Positions 1 through 12,062 of a stretch of 64,000 nucleotides of DNA are shown here, in pieces (position 1 is the first letter of the stretch; every line of letters begins with the position of its first letter). The notes beneath the pieces were generated by a model that was given only the letters and a program-made list of their open reading frames with translations, ran no database searches and had not been told where the DNA came from. The position numbers and the translations under genes were made by a program. This DNA comes from Parapristionchus giblindavisi (taxonomy: Eukaryota > Nematoda > Chromadorea > Rhabditida > Diplogasteridae), in contig CALSFV010000256.1 in assembly GCA_943737045.1 (NCBI GenBank), positions 434,001 through 498,000 of the forward strand. Direction: 5' to 3'.

Positions 1-1323
1 AGAAAAAGTTTTTTAGGTTGCTGCGATTTTTTTCAACCGCAGCGGCCTTGCTGCAAAATGGCGGCTGCAAACTCAGATCTCAGCTCCAAGACATGCTAGA
101 GACTCGTTCTTGGGATCAAAATGATCCTTATGATGTCCCAAATAATCCCTGAAAGTGTGGTCCTGATCGCACCACAATTGCCTTCAGTACACCAAAAAGT
201 CACTTTTTCAGATGACCTCACTTTGAGGGCCTACAATTATGAGAGTGATTTTTCCAAAAATGTGGTTCTTGTGCTAAAATATGCCAAATCCATCCCAGAA
301 GCCATCCTCACACTTTGGTGAAAACACCTTGCTTCGCATCTTCACGGCAAACGATAAGCGAGCATGCACTCGTTTCGGATGCGCACGTCCAGGGGAGGGG
401 AAGGAGGGGAGGGGCGCGCGCACTCACAGTGAGTGTGTGCAGGAAAGACTGATGTGGCACCGAGGGGCTGCAAGATGGGTTCTCCCAAGCTTGCAGACGT
501 ATTCTATGAAGGTTTCGGCACATTTTAGCACAAGAACCGAAATTTTAGAAAAATCACTGTCATAATTGTATGCCCTTAAAGTGAGGACATCTGAAAAAAG
601 TGACTTTTTGGTGTACTTTTTTTGTGTCCTAGTGATTTTTCTAAAATTTTTCAATTCTTGTTCTAAAATGTATTCTTTCAATTAAAAAATCACTAGGCCA
701 CCATAAAGTACACCAAAAAGTCACTTTTTTCAGATGTCCTCACTTTAAGGGCATACAATTATGACAGTGATTTTTCTAAAATTTCGGTTCTTGTGCTAAA
801 ATGTGCCGAAACCTTCATAGAATACGTCTGCAAGCTTGGGAGAACCCATCTTACAGCCCCTCGGTGCCACATCAGTCTTTCCTGCACACACTCACTGTGA
901 GTGCGCGCGCCCCTCCCCTCCTTCCCCTCCCCTGGACGTGCGCCTCCGAAACGAGTGCATGCTCGCTTATCGTTTGCCGTGAAGATGCGAAGCAAGGTGT
1001 TTTCACCAAAGTGTGAGGATGGCTTCTGGGATGGATTTGGCATATTTTAGCACAAGAACCACATTTTTGGAAAAATCACTCTCATAATTGTAGGCCCTCA
1101 AAGTGAGGTCATCTGAAAAAGTGACTTTTTGGTGTACTGAAGGCAATTGTGGTCCGATCAGGACCAAACTTTCAGGGATTATTTGGGACATCATAAGGAT
1201 CATTTTGATCCCAAGAACGAGTCTCTAGCATGGCTTGGAGCTGAGATCTGAGTTTGCAGCCGCCATTTTGCAGCAAGGCCGCTGCGGTTGAAAAAAATCG
1301 CAGCAACCTAATAAAATTTTTCT
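1..1323. repeat. Large palindromic foldback element, 1.3 kb
   Basis: Bases 1 to about 620 are repeated in reverse complement from about 700 to 1323, with the axis near 662. Paired landmarks are the GGTTGCTGCG block at 16-25 and its complement at 1299-1308. Both arms carry the same short open frames in opposite orientation, which are by-products of the symmetry. The left end may extend beyond the window, so termini and target duplication cannot be fixed. It lies in the apparent last visible intron of the unc-47 ortholog. Confidence 0.9.
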
Positions 1324-1587
1324 GGGTAGCCGACGCGTAGATCTCAAACTTATAGAAGAACGGTTGGCTGGAAAAAATTTTTCCTCGGAGTTATGATTTT
1401 TCAAAAAAGTGGACTTCGGTTGCGTCATCATTACGCAATAATGAGAAATTTTCACGGGTCGGCAATATCAGGACCGGATTCCTCGATAAATTTCCCATAA
1501 AAACTCGCGAAAGCGGCCCCATAGCACGCTTGGTTAAAAAAATATAGCAAAAACAAAAAGTTGGCACTGACTTTCCGGCGCGACTGT

Positions 1588-2142
1588 ACCTGGAAACGTT
1601 CCAGGAACAATTATTAAAGCAGTTGAACCTCATAGACTCGACATGCGGGCGCTACGAAATAACCCCCAAATGTCTACAGGCGTAGTCAAATCGATCTCCC
1701 AGCCACCTGGAGACCCCAAAGTGTCACACCACTTTTCTCAACGTAGTCTGAATGATGCTGGAGTCCATGCACTTCACCCGGTTAATAGGTCATTCATCAG
1801 TCCAAAGAATCAGGCATGAGAAAGTAGAGTGTGCATGCGCGTATCGACCTAGTCGACCAGTAGAGTTGAGAAACATGTTATGATCGGCCGAATCGATGTT
1901 GAATATCGTAGATTTGGAACATATAAATTACGTACGTCATTCCGTTGGTACCCTGTTCGATTCAATGTGACAACTTCATGCAGTCGGGCACGTTTTTTTG
2001 GTGTGACACTGTGTGGTGTCCAGGTGGCTGGGAGATCGATTTGACTACGCCTGTAGACATTTGGGGGTTATTTCGTAGCGCCCGCATGTCGAGTCTATGA
2101 GGTTCAACTGCTTTAATAATTGTTCCTGGAACGTTTCCAGGT
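1588..2142. repeat. Inverted repeat with about 125-bp arms
   Basis: The left arm (1588-1714) returns inverted at 2016-2142; ACCTGGAAACG at 1588 pairs with CGTTTCCAGGT ending at 2142. The 300-bp centre is not palindromic. Outside the arms the sequences differ, so the ends are sharp. Both arms contain the same open segment ending ITPKCLQA then a stop, read on + in the left arm and on - in the right arm. No terminal motif or target duplication was recognised. Confidence 0.85.
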
Positions 2143-2675
2143 ATGTGGTGGGTAAAGAACTTGGAAAATCGTTTGTTGGGGCAAGTTGAATTACTGCGAT
2201 AACTGCACTTGTGTGTCTCCTCTTTGGGCTCCTCATACCATCGAATTCTGCTGGTTACATGTTAAACGGGCTGCTCCACGAAGCTTACCCATACTCTAAA
2301 TCATAAAATAATGAATGGTAACATGAATTAAAGCGAAGAAGTATAAAATAAAAATTGTTAGAAAATAAAACAGAAAAACGTCAATTTCACAATTTTGGCA
2401 AAATAATTTTTAAAATTTTGCCTTTTGCGATATCTCAACAAGTAATTGCCCAAAGAACCATATATGGATGGATTATCATCTCTAAAAAATTGTGAAAGAT
2501 TTGACCACTTTTAAGCATTTTATGACGAAAAAACTGAAATATGATATAATTTTTTCGTCTACTGTACATAGATCGGACCGGAATGGCTTCATGTTTCCAT
2601 AGAAAAAAATTCAGCCAATTTGACTACCCTATTTTCGAGAAAATCAACTTTTAGTGCAGTCATTTTTCTGTTGGA
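2143..2675. other. Non-coding intronic stretch with a foldback relic
   Basis: No credible exon was found. Positions 2536-2640 contain a TATGATATAATTTTTTCG block, CTACTGTAC, and a GATCGGACCGGAATGGCTTCA block. The first resembles the terminus of the foldback at 19708-21259; the last resembles the interior of the palindrome at 24562-25310. The stretch looks like decayed element sequence. Confidence 0.5.
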
Positions 2676-2822
2676 GTGGAGACAACGGGCGAGAGAGTGT
2701 GGTGATACGAGAGAGCAGAGAGGCAGGTGAGGCGACCAACATGGGAAGGAGGGGGTGGATGGGATTGTGTCTCTCTGCTCTCTCGTAACACCACACTCTC
2801 TCGCCCGTTATGTCCATTCCAA
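2676..2822. repeat. Small inverted repeat, about 50-bp arms
   Basis: A purine-rich left arm (2676-2726, GGGCGAGAGAGTGTGGTG) is repeated inverted at 2770-2822. The spacer of about 43 bp contains a GGAAGGAGGGGG run. It is probably a short palindromic MITE inside the unc-47 intron. Confidence 0.75.
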
Positions 2823-3085
2823 CGGCAAAACGACGCGGAAACGAGGACTCGGAAACTCACTGTTTTCCATTTTCCCCAGAATTTACAGCCATCTAAAGTT
2901 GCCCTGCTCTACATATTCCGCCGTTACCGTACGAAATCGTTACCACAATCCATAGTTACCTTACCCTGTGAACATGGTCTTTTTCGTTCCCATGAAGAAA
3001 TTGTCTCGGATTATATGAACGGCAGCGAAGAAGGGAAGAGGATACGATAGGAGGGCCTTGATGACCAGAACGAGATTGATGAGGA

Positions 3086-3166
3086 TCTGCCAAAGAGATC
3101 AAAGATCAAAGATCAAAGTTTAAAGATCAACTCATTTTCGAATAAGCAAAGATCAAAGGTCAGTGT
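3086..3166. repeat. GATCAAA intronic repeat
   Basis: Several near-tandem copies of the heptamer GATCAAA occur here. Related clusters, in either orientation, lie at 6210-6260 and 6600-6645 in unc-47 introns, at 48640-48690, and at 53160-53180, 53328-53352 and 56058-56100 in the BTB gene. Confidence 0.6.
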
Positions 3167-3223
3167 TTCCAGAAAGGAGATCATTGACGAAGAATTTTCT
3201 AGGACCAAACCGTAAATATGTAC

Positions 3224-6200
3224 CTTGAATCCTTGGTTGGGCAGCGAATTCGAGATTTCTTGCTGAAAGTAATCAAAGTTGAGCATGATATTCGATATTT
3301 AAAAAAAAATCAATAAGTCAATCAATAATCGATAACCTGAGTGTACTCGCCAAAGGTGAGATATCCCATGAGACCGAATATGGCCTTGAAGGCGGCTGCA
3401 GCCACATGCGACCACTTGAGCATCGCATTGAACTGTTTTGGTTCCTGAACGGAAAAGTCAGGATTGTCAGGATTATGGTGCAATTAGAAAAAGGCTCCCT
3501 CTGAATGGAGCAGACTGTAGAAATTTAACGACGGCGTTCTCCTTATTGTTAAGACAGAATTTTTATGATATACCGTCAAAACGAAAAAAAAGTGAAACAT
3601 TTTTTCAAAAATTTTGAAAAATTTTGACAAAAGTTCACAAGATTACCTGTTTGAGCATTTTTCACGAGCTTGATGATGTATTTTCTAAGGTTTTTCATTG
3701 TGGATGTGTTTGCCCAATACAGTCATGTACGACAAAAGTGAAAAAATTAATCGGGAACGCTCCACAGCAGAATTGGTATACTGTAGCATACTGTAGAATC
3801 TTACTGTAAAACTGCTTCCATCGAGCTTTTTTCCTCTAATAATGGTTATATATAGTATTACCTGACTTCCTATAGCGAATTTGCACTGTTTGAATCTTGG
3901 CAAAGATCAGGCTGCAAAAGTGGTATACTGTAGAAAATCCTACCGTATACCAGTTTCACAAAACAGCGTTCACAGTGACTTATTTCAAAATTATTCTTCA
4001 CAAGTAAATTAGGCAAGCTCAGAGATGCTCAAATACCCTATTATGTAATAAAAAACTAGCAACCCCATTTAGATATCATGATTCAAAATTTTCAAAATCT
4101 TGTGAACTTTTGTCAAAATTTTTCAAAAATTTTGACAAATGTTTCACTTTTTTTCGTTTTGACGGTTCATATATTTCAGAATCAGAATTTGAGATCAACT
4201 TATTTTTCGTTTCCTTGTCCCTTTAATAAATACATCAAGAATCAATCGATAACATGCATCGATTGAGTGAATTTGTAAGTATTAGTTAATGTTGTCCATA
4301 GATATGCTTGAGGAATGGATTATAAGAGTACGCTTATACATGTGGAATTCCTATCTGTGCTGGCCATCTTCATCTCATATAAGCCCTCTAACGACGCGAC
4401 AAATGTGTATAGAGAGAGAAGAATGAGGAGAGAAAGAGAAAGAGAAAGAGCCTATACTTCTTTTGGTACTCCTCTAGCCCTCTTGAGAGTCTCCTCAAAA
4501 TCCTCCCAGACGCAAACATAAAGTATATTATTAGTACTTCATAACGTATACTTCATTTGCAGGGCAGAGGAGTTAAATCAAAGAGTAAATGATCTTTGAT
4601 CTTAAGATTGTCTAGAACAGGGCCGAAACACCGGTCACGTTCCTCTAGGCTTGATATCACTGTCTAAAAATTTCATCTTTCAATATTATATCATTGATCT
4701 CTTAAAGTTGCACTCGGTGTCCAAGCCCGCGCAGTTCGTACCTTCATATTGCCTTCTAGACTAGGCAGGAATATATGGGAGGTGTATCCGAATACGACTA
4801 CTCCGATCATGGTGGGAAGGGTGTTGAAGTCGAGACCGATGGTCACAGAGGAGAACGACCACGAAGAGATCTACAAAGGGACAATTTCAATCAATAATAT
4901 TTTTATATATTTCTAATTCTTATTATATTAACTTATTTAAATGTGTGAAAATATGAATAAGAATTAAATTTTCTGAAACACTTTTTGGGAATGAAATTGG
5001 TTATTAAAAGTGTTTCTGATTTTGATAAAGGAGGAAGAAAATTATTGATTTGCAAATATTATTGATTAGCAAAAATTTTTAATTGGTAAAATTATTGATT
5101 ATTTTGACTAACCTGTGACAGACAGTAGATCATCATTATCGCGTTGATGATCAGATGCGAGACTGCGTTAGCGAATGAGAGATTTGACACAACCTGATTA
5201 TTGATTGATTATCGATTGATATACAGTAATCTGCGATAGAGACCGTATACCTGTAGCGAGTCAAGGAAACTGCAACCTAGCAGGGCCGAACTCACGAGCA
5301 TCATCCATGCTGGTTTGTCTGCAATCGATCGATGATCAGGGGATGCTCCAAACGGATTACGGTAATCAGAGCAATCGATAAGTTGTGGAATACGGTAGTG
5401 AATGTCTAACCAATCGATGGGAAGCACGCCTGGAGTAGATCACCGGCGAGAACGAGATAGATGATGCAAGTGGAGAGGAGTTCAGTGAGTTGTGCGGCCA
5501 GAACGACCTTTCCGAATCCCGGACGATACGCTTCGGCGACCTTAAATTATTTATATTTTTATTAAAATGTTTATCTTATTATAATTAACACTTTGTTGTG
5601 AATTATTTATCTCGATAGGTCATGATCAATATTGTGCTGCTAAAAAAAGTGGCGAACATAGTATGTAAAAATGTTTTTTCTTTTTTTCTTTTCGAAATTT
5701 CTGAACAGAATAAAAATATGTCAATAGAGTTTTACATCTGATTTGCGTCTTTTTTTCGGATTACAATTGTACACTTTTAACATTTGATAAAAAAAAACAT
5801 TTATTTTATACATTACATCTCGATAGCTGAATCGTATCTTCTCTCCCTTATCGTAGAGACACTCAATTAGAAGGACACCCGTCCAGTAGCAGATATAAGC
5901 AACGGCGACCATGGCGAACACTGACCACCAGCCTCCTACCTGGAGTGATTGAGTTTCGATAAGTCAGACTAAAGACAGTTATTGAATGTTGTGACATTCA
6001 TTCTCAGGGGATTACGGTAGATATTTGAAAGAATAAATAAATGAATAAAATAAATAATTAACTAAATAATTAAGTAGATAATAAATATCTAGCACCTTAA
6101 CAGCGATCGGTAGGCCCACTATGAACATTCCCTGAATTGCATTCGTTACGTTCCATGCGGCCTGCAGAGCCGTTATGGGGTCCTTGCCGACGTGTGCGTC

Positions 6201-7251
6201 CACCTTAACATGAAATACTTGATCTTTGAACTTTAAATCTTTTTGATCTTTGAACTTTGAAGACACTTTTGCAGCCAAAAAAAGTAAAGAGTCTTGCAAA
6301 GTTACAGAGGTTCTTTTCATATACATATATGTATATATATATATACTCCTTGATGTATTTTTCTCATATCGTGCTCTCACCAAAATAACATTACGTCAAT
6401 ACGTTGTACAAATTATTTTGAAAATAAAACATTTAAGCAATTGACCTCTCCATCGTCCGGACTTCCTCCTCCTCCTCCATTCAATTTCGTCTTTTCATTC
6501 ATCGTCGTTGTCATTGTGGGCGGAGTCTGACCATCGGTAGAAGGTGTGGTACCTCCGTGATAGTTATCATTTGAGGCAACCGTCTGACCTTCCTGATTTT
6601 TATCTTTGATTTTTAAATCCTTGATCTTTAATCTTTGATGTTTGATTTTTTTGTTATTCGCAGTAGTAAATACTCGGTTTATACGCGGAAATCTTTTGTT
6701 CGAGCGTATTCATTAAAAAATCTAAATTTTTTTCTGTAATCTATTAGATTGAACGGAAAGTGTTTGTTACAATGACAAAATGAAGTTTCTACAGATATCA
6801 GTCGATTTCAATATATGATCATGTATTTGTAGAGAAAATATATCGGTTGTAGCAATAGTACGCTCATTCTCAGTATGTTTATCGTTAAAGATAAATAATA
6901 ATTATTATGATAAATAATAATTATTATTATTATAGTTTCGGACAATCATTTGATCGCGACTTTAAAAAAATGAGACTGAAAGCAATATTTTGAAGGCCAT
7001 TTTTCCGAATAAACTACAACATAATAACATTCGACATTGCAAAATTTTTAGATATATAAACTGAAAGAACCTGAAAGCCAGGGGCTGCCTGGTATCCTGT
7101 CTCCCATGGATCGCCATTGTGATCGGCAAAGTTATCGATCGACCCTAAATCGATATTCCAAAATAAATAAAAATTGTATTGATTGATTACCGGCGAAAAT
7201 GTTTTTGTTCGTCCAATCCTGAAAGCGACGCGCGTGCGACGGCGGTTGCAT
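3224..7251 (-). CDS. unc-47: Vesicular GABA/inhibitory amino acid transporter, 3' end outside window
   Basis: Ortholog of UNC-47/VGAT, the proton-coupled transporter that loads GABA into synaptic vesicles. Exons on the minus strand, in order: 7251-7191, 7144-7071, 6592-6446, 6203-6096, 5939-5817, 5540-5411, 5318-5251, 5193-5113, 4870-4742, 3444-3337, 3262-3224, all in compatible phases and giving about 356 residues. The start MQPPSHARRF fits the family's polar cytoplasmic N-terminus. Diagnostic blocks are WNVTNAIQGMFIVGLP (exon 4), FGYTSHIFLPSLEGNMK (exon 9) and ISNSLPNQGFK (exon 11). These are landmarks of the amino acid/auxin permease fold. The last 120-130 residues, including the final membrane segments, were not found down to base 1; I infer they lie before the window. 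The 6446 donor (GTCAAT) is weak. The gene could instead be truncated, but the visible exons have no stops or frameshifts. Confidence 0.93.
3573..4165. mobile_element. MITE in unc-47 intron, CCGTCAAAACG ends
   Basis: Inverted termini CCGTCAAAACGAAAAAAA at 3573 and TTTTCGTTTTGACGG ending at 4165. The subterminal stretch rich in AAAATTTT repeats (3600-3645 and 4085-4140) is also inverted. A TA precedes the left end; the right flank is TT, so the target duplication is eroded. The ends resemble those of the element at 44805-45258. It sits in the intron between exons 9 and 10 of unc-47. Confidence 0.75.
4418..4452 (+). repeat. GA-rich microsatellite
   Basis: Irregular run of AGAGA and AGAAAG units in the large intron between exons 9 and 10 of unc-47. 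Confidence 0.7.
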
Positions 7252-7539
7252 ACTGTAACTTGAGATTAATCGATAACGTGGTCGAAAATCGATATCACAT
7301 ATTTGGCAAGGAAAGGGAAGTGAAGAGGTTGGAGGAGTGGAAGAGATGAGTCTAAGGGGGTTGGGCTTGGGGACGAAGAGGGGAAGAGAGGGGTTAGAAA
7401 AGATTCATTATGAAATGTGGACATTTTCGTGTTGGAGAGATTAAATGGAAGATGGCAAAGACAGAACACAACTCCAAGAACTAGGATTTCAGAAAAAAAC
7501 ACTAACAAATCTTAATAGACCATCAATGTTTTGTTTTCT
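7252..7539. other. unc-47: 5' flank of unc-47 ortholog
   Basis: Intergenic stretch between the predicted start codon of unc-47 and the large palindrome. Positions 7300-7400 are purine-rich on the + strand. The bases just upstream of the ATG read TTACAGT on the gene strand, so an upstream exon or trans-splice acceptor is possible. No promoter element was recognised. Confidence 0.35.
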
Positions 7540-8090
7540 TGGGTTATTAGAATATCACGCGTGTCACTGAAGAATCGAGTAAAATCCGGGGGTGTTTGGC
7601 ACATTTTTTTACCCCCACATATTAATGCATTTTTGGTAGTCCTTAGGGTCCCTAACAAGGTGGCCAGAGCTTTTTTGCATATCTTCATTTTCAACGTCGA
7701 GAGACGACGTCAAACTTTTTTGACGCCGAAATCGGCTAACTTTGTAGCTCTGTAGCTCTTCGGGATGTGATTTTGGTATCGAGTCGTCAACAGAAGAATT
7801 ACTCGGAATGTTAAGGAGAATGCGCCTACATCAGGTCGATATTTTATTTAGTATTTTTGTAAATCGATTTCATTGATTAGTTTAAAACAAAAATCGAAGC
7901 CGAAGGTTTTTAATAGCTCACTCGACTGAACTCGACGAGATTATTTCAACGGTATGCTGAACTTTTGTCATGTGGTAGCCTTCGAAAGTTATGAGCATTT
8001 CGAGATTTTTTGATTGAGAAATTCGTGCATTTTCATACACAAACTATCTGGATTGGTTGATTCGCTCATCTATGAACCATCTCAATAACT

Positions 8091-8160
8091 AGCTGGGTAG
8101 TGTAATGGATAAGGTTGCTGTTTACTTTTTGACTATCAGGGGTTCGATCCTCCTTGCCGA
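8091..8160 (+). other. tRNA-like module (pol III A/B boxes)
   Basis: An A-box-like TGGGTAGTGTAATGG is followed 40 bp later by a B box GGTTCGATCC (8141-8150) with flanking GGGG/CTCC pairing. The acceptor stem does not close, so it is not a functional tRNA. It lies inside the TTAA element and resembles the head of a tRNA-derived SINE. Confidence 0.55.
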
Positions 8161-8276
8161 ATTTTTCATTTGCTGATTTTGTTTTTGTCGAAATGTTTAC
8201 CTGTGATTATAAAAACCAGAAAAAAAAACAAGAATACACTTTAACTTATCATTAAGCGTTAACTTTAACACAATCA

Positions 8277-8434
8277 GGAAGAGAAGAGTTGTGGATGAGT
8301 CGGAGGACTCGGATCTGGACGATGACGTTTTCGAGGAAGAGGGATATGATGAGGAGGACGAGGCCGAGGAGATTCTCGGACAACACGAAGATGACTTCTT
8401 TAGGATGATAGAGTGTGATAAAATATTCATGTGA
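8277..8434 (+). pseudogene. Captured acidic exon fragment inside nested element
   Basis: After an AG at about 8278 an open frame reads RRVVDESEDSDLDDDVFEEE and continues with EEDEAEEILGQHEDDFF, stopping near 8434. The dense Asp/Glu codons and the acceptor-like ACACAATCAG contrast with the AT-rich surroundings. This resembles a host exon captured by the element. The parent gene is not recognised and is not visible in this window. Confidence 0.45.
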
Positions 8435-11199
8435 ATTCGAAGCCTTTTTGTGGGTAGATCACTGGCCGCGTCACTCTCCTCTCGTGTAATTGCACGCCAT
8501 GAAAATCTTGAAATGCTCATATCTTTCGAAGGCTACCACATGACAAACATTCATGCCGTTGAAATCCTCTCGTCGAGGTCAGTCGATTGAGCTATTACAA
8601 AACTTCGGCTTCGATTTTTGCTTTAAGAGACCGGCTCGGTAAGACTCGAGCATGGTCCGGACATTCGCCAAGACTTTCGATCTGGGCCTCAATACTTTCA
8701 TCGTAGACACATACCGGGGGGAGACCGATGAAAGTTATAGTGAAAATGCCCTTGGGTTCAAACCCGGCTCACATATGTTTCATAAAATAAAAAATTGAAA
8801 AATTCATAACTTTTCAATCGTGATAGCTAGGACTTTTATTTCTTTTTATTGGTGAATAACATGTCATGCACTCTTATAAACACTCCTGAACAATAATATC
8901 ATATCGTTCTGAATATGTTTTTTCGTGTCTGATTTTCAGATTTTTCTTCTTCTATCCTCATTGAAGAGATACTGCAAGAAATGCCATAGTGTATATTGTA
9001 GCCCTGACGATTATGCACATGGTGGTCACATTCCCTTGGCCAGCCAGTTTGTCATAAGCCTCGAAAATTGCAACTGAATGTGAGATGTGTGTAAATTGCA
9101 AAAATCGAAAATTAAATTTCTTGAATTTCGCAAGAGTAAGAGGTAGCTGTATTATGTCATTTTACTTGTAGTGATGCGCGTGCATAGGAATAATATACAA
9201 ATAGACTCGGACTACATTTTTTTTAAATTTAGAAAAATAATTATTTTATTTTTATTTTTTCAACTCCCACATTCAGTCGACCGTCAATGCAAGTTGATTC
9301 ATAGGGCGGATGGTGGCTGATGCATGTGCGTTTGCAGAAACGACTGCAACGTGTAGAATCGTGGTTGCGCAAATCTCAAATTTATTTTTTAAATTATCAA
9401 ACTTGAAAATTTATATGTTTCTTTCACATAAATTGGTTGCAAGGTAGTGTACTGCAACCAAAGCTGTATCATTTTAATCAGTAAGAGTATACGGTATTGA
9501 ACTACCGTAATCGCCAGGAATCGCGAACTAATATTTTTTTCGACCCATGATTTTCAACCATGACCCGGGGTTCATGGTTGAGAATGGTTGATGTCGAAAA
9601 ATTCATGATGATCCCAGACCAAATACTAGTTGGCATTATATCAACAGTGGGCCAACTTTTATTTTTATGGATACCATAGCTCGAATTACCGTAATCTAGC
9701 TACCGTATCCTATAATAATGTGGCGAGATTCTCGGAAAATTCAGGTGCGTGCATTACTAGTACGGTAATTCGAGTTATGGTATTCATAAAAATTAAAGAG
9801 GGCTCACTGTTGATATAATGCCACATAGTATTTGGTTTTTGATCGTCATGAATTTTTCGACCTCAGTCCCCTTAACCATGAACCCCGGGTCATGGTTGAA
9901 AATCATGGGTCGACTGAAAAAAAGTTTGTTCGAGATTCCTGACGGTTACGGTATTGCAGTACAGTACACTCCTACTGATAACAATGGTACAGCTTTGGTT
10001 GTCGTACGCCACCTTCCAACCGATTTATGTCAAAGAAACATATAAATTTTCAAGTTTGATAATTTAAAAAATAAATTCGAGATTTGCGCAACCACGATTC
10101 TACACGTTGCAGTCGTTTCTGCAAACGCACATGCATCAGCCACCATCCGCCCTATGAATCAACTTGCATTGACGGTCGACTGAATGTGGGAGTTGAAAAA
10201 ATAAAAATAAAATAATTATTTTTCTAAATTTAAAAAAAATGTAGTCCGAGTCTATTTGTATATTATTCCTATGCACGCGCATCACTACAAGTAAAATGAC
10301 ATAATACAGCTACCTCTTACTCTTGCGAAATTCAAGAAATTTAATTTTCGATTTTTGCAATTTACACACATCTCACATTCAGTTGCAATTTTCGAGGCTT
10401 ATGACAAACTGGCTGGCCAAGGGAATGTGACCACCATGTGCATAATCGTCAGGGCTACAATATACACTATGGCATTTCTTGCAGTATCTCTTCAATGAGG
10501 ATAGAAGAAGAAAAATCTGAAAATCAGACACGAAAAAACATATTCAGAACGATATGATATTATTGTTCAGGAGTGTTTATAAGAGTGCATGACATGTTAT
10601 TCACCAATAAAAAGAAATAAAAGTCCTAGCTATCACGATTGAACAGTTATGAATTTTTCATTTTTTTATTTTATGAAACATATGTGAGCCGGGTTTGAGC
10701 CCAAGGGCATTTTCACTATAACTTTCATCGGTCTCCCCCCGGTATGTGTCTACGATGAAAGTATTGAGGCCCAGATCGAAAGTCTTGGCGAATGTCCGGC
10801 AGGGGGTCATAATGCTCGAGTCTTACCGAGCCGGTCTCTTAAACTAATCAATGAAATCGATTTACAAAAATACTAAATAAAATATCGACCTGCCAATGAT
10901 GTAGGCGCATTCTCCTTAACATTCCGAGTAATTCTTCTGTTGACGACTCGATACCAAAATCACATCCCGAAGAGCTACAGAGCTACAAAGTTAGCCGATT
11001 TCGGCGTCAAAAAAGTTTGACGTCGTCTCTCGACGTTGAAAATAAAGATATGCAAAAAAGCTCTGGCCACCTTGTCATTGACCCAAAGGACTACCAAAAA
11101 ATGACCTTTGCTCATTTTCGACTTTTTCAATGTGCTACCGTTTATTCGAACCTTACGCGACACGCGTGATATTCTAATCAAGTTTAAAATTCGGGCTTT

Positions 11200-11565
11200 T
11201 ATTTAAATGGGAATGATTTCTCTCACAATCAGAGCGATCGAAACACAATGAACTACAATTAAAGTTCACATTTTACAATTTCGAATCTAATATGCATGCA
11301 AGCTTGTACATAACAACATATTCATTCATTATTAAATGGAAAGAACAAAAATAAAGAAAACGATGAAAGCTCATGAAAAGTGTACAATTTCAAATATTAC
11401 AAACATTTTTACACAGAGCATTTTTATTCATTTTTATTCAGCATTTTAACATTTTTATTCAGATGTCTTCTCATATTCTTCAGCGATTTCATCGAAATTT
11501 TCCATCCACACTGTGAATCGAACAATATTGATCGTATTGTGATCGGCTTCGCTGACAATAAGAAA
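11200..11565 (-). pseudogene. Stray 3' end of the BTB gene (last exon plus 3' UTR)
   Basis: The segment 11455-11560 encodes on the minus strand RFTVWMENFDEIAEEYEK and a stop. This matches the last exon of the BTB gene at 52511-52615 (RFTVWMEDFDELAEECEK) with a few substitutions. Similarity continues into the 3' flank (11330-11450 versus 52410-52510). No other exon of that gene is present here, so this is a partial duplicate or the remnant of a lost paralog. Confidence 0.8.
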
Positions 11566-11924
11566 ATATAAAAAATTAAATAAAAATTTGAAAAATCCTC
11601 TTTTTTTCCTATTGTTTTCCTGTTCTAATTTATTTTTCAAAAATAGGTTAGGATTGTAGCAGGTGTAAAGACTTTCGACCGGAGTGTTGTTTGAATATGG
11701 TATACAACGGAGGAGAACTACCATTGCCCTTATTTGGTACAATGATAGTGTGTAATACAAGGTGGTTGATTAACTTATTTATTTATAACATAAACAATTA
11801 GGGATCGTACTGGTTTGGTGGAATAGTTGAGGGATGTGGGATTGATGTTGGCGTGGAGCTTAACCATTGAATTATTCGTTTAAAAAATATATTGAGATGG
11901 TTGTGGGGTCTAATCACTAACAAG

Positions 11925-12062
11925 GGAATCCCCGGAAGCCCCACTCACCGATCAGTTCCAAATTTTTTCTGGGGGGTATACCTCATATAAGGATGAGTTT
12001 TGGCAGTGTCAGGAACTGCAAAGCTCTTCTTTGAAATTTTAAAATTTAATTTAGAAGATCGA
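11925..12062 (+). repeat. Single arm of the 16.8-kb repeat family
   Basis: The block starting AACAAGGGAATCCCCGG and ending with AAAGCTCTTCTTTGAAATTT matches the arms of the palindrome at 16798-17222. Only one arm is present here. Confidence 0.7.

Larger units (their letters stand above)
7886..8622. mobile_element. Nested palindromic element with TTAA target duplication
   Basis: Inverted termini AACAAAAATCGAAGCC at 7886 and GGCTTCGATTTTTGCT ending at 8622. TTAA stands on both sides (7882-7885, 8623-8626), and the T before each makes TTTAA. The opposite arm of the host palindrome keeps a single TTAA (10839-10842) at the equivalent site. TTAA duplications are typical of piggyBac and of several C. 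elegans palindromic MITE families. The interior holds a tRNA-like module and an acidic exon-like fragment instead of a transposase. Confidence 0.9.
7540..11183. repeat. 3.6-kb palindromic foldback element
   Basis: Left arm from about 7540 (TTAGAATATCACGCGTGTC) and right arm ending about 11183 (its complement near 11158-11178). The arms match over more than 1 kb: for example 7680-7880 versus 10840-11045 and 8650-9600 versus 9830-10800. The axis is near 9715. The left arm is longer because an independent palindrome is inserted at 7886-8622. Neither arm encodes a recognisable transposase. The two arms differ most at the outer ends, as in TTACTCGGA-flanking blocks. Confidence 0.9.
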
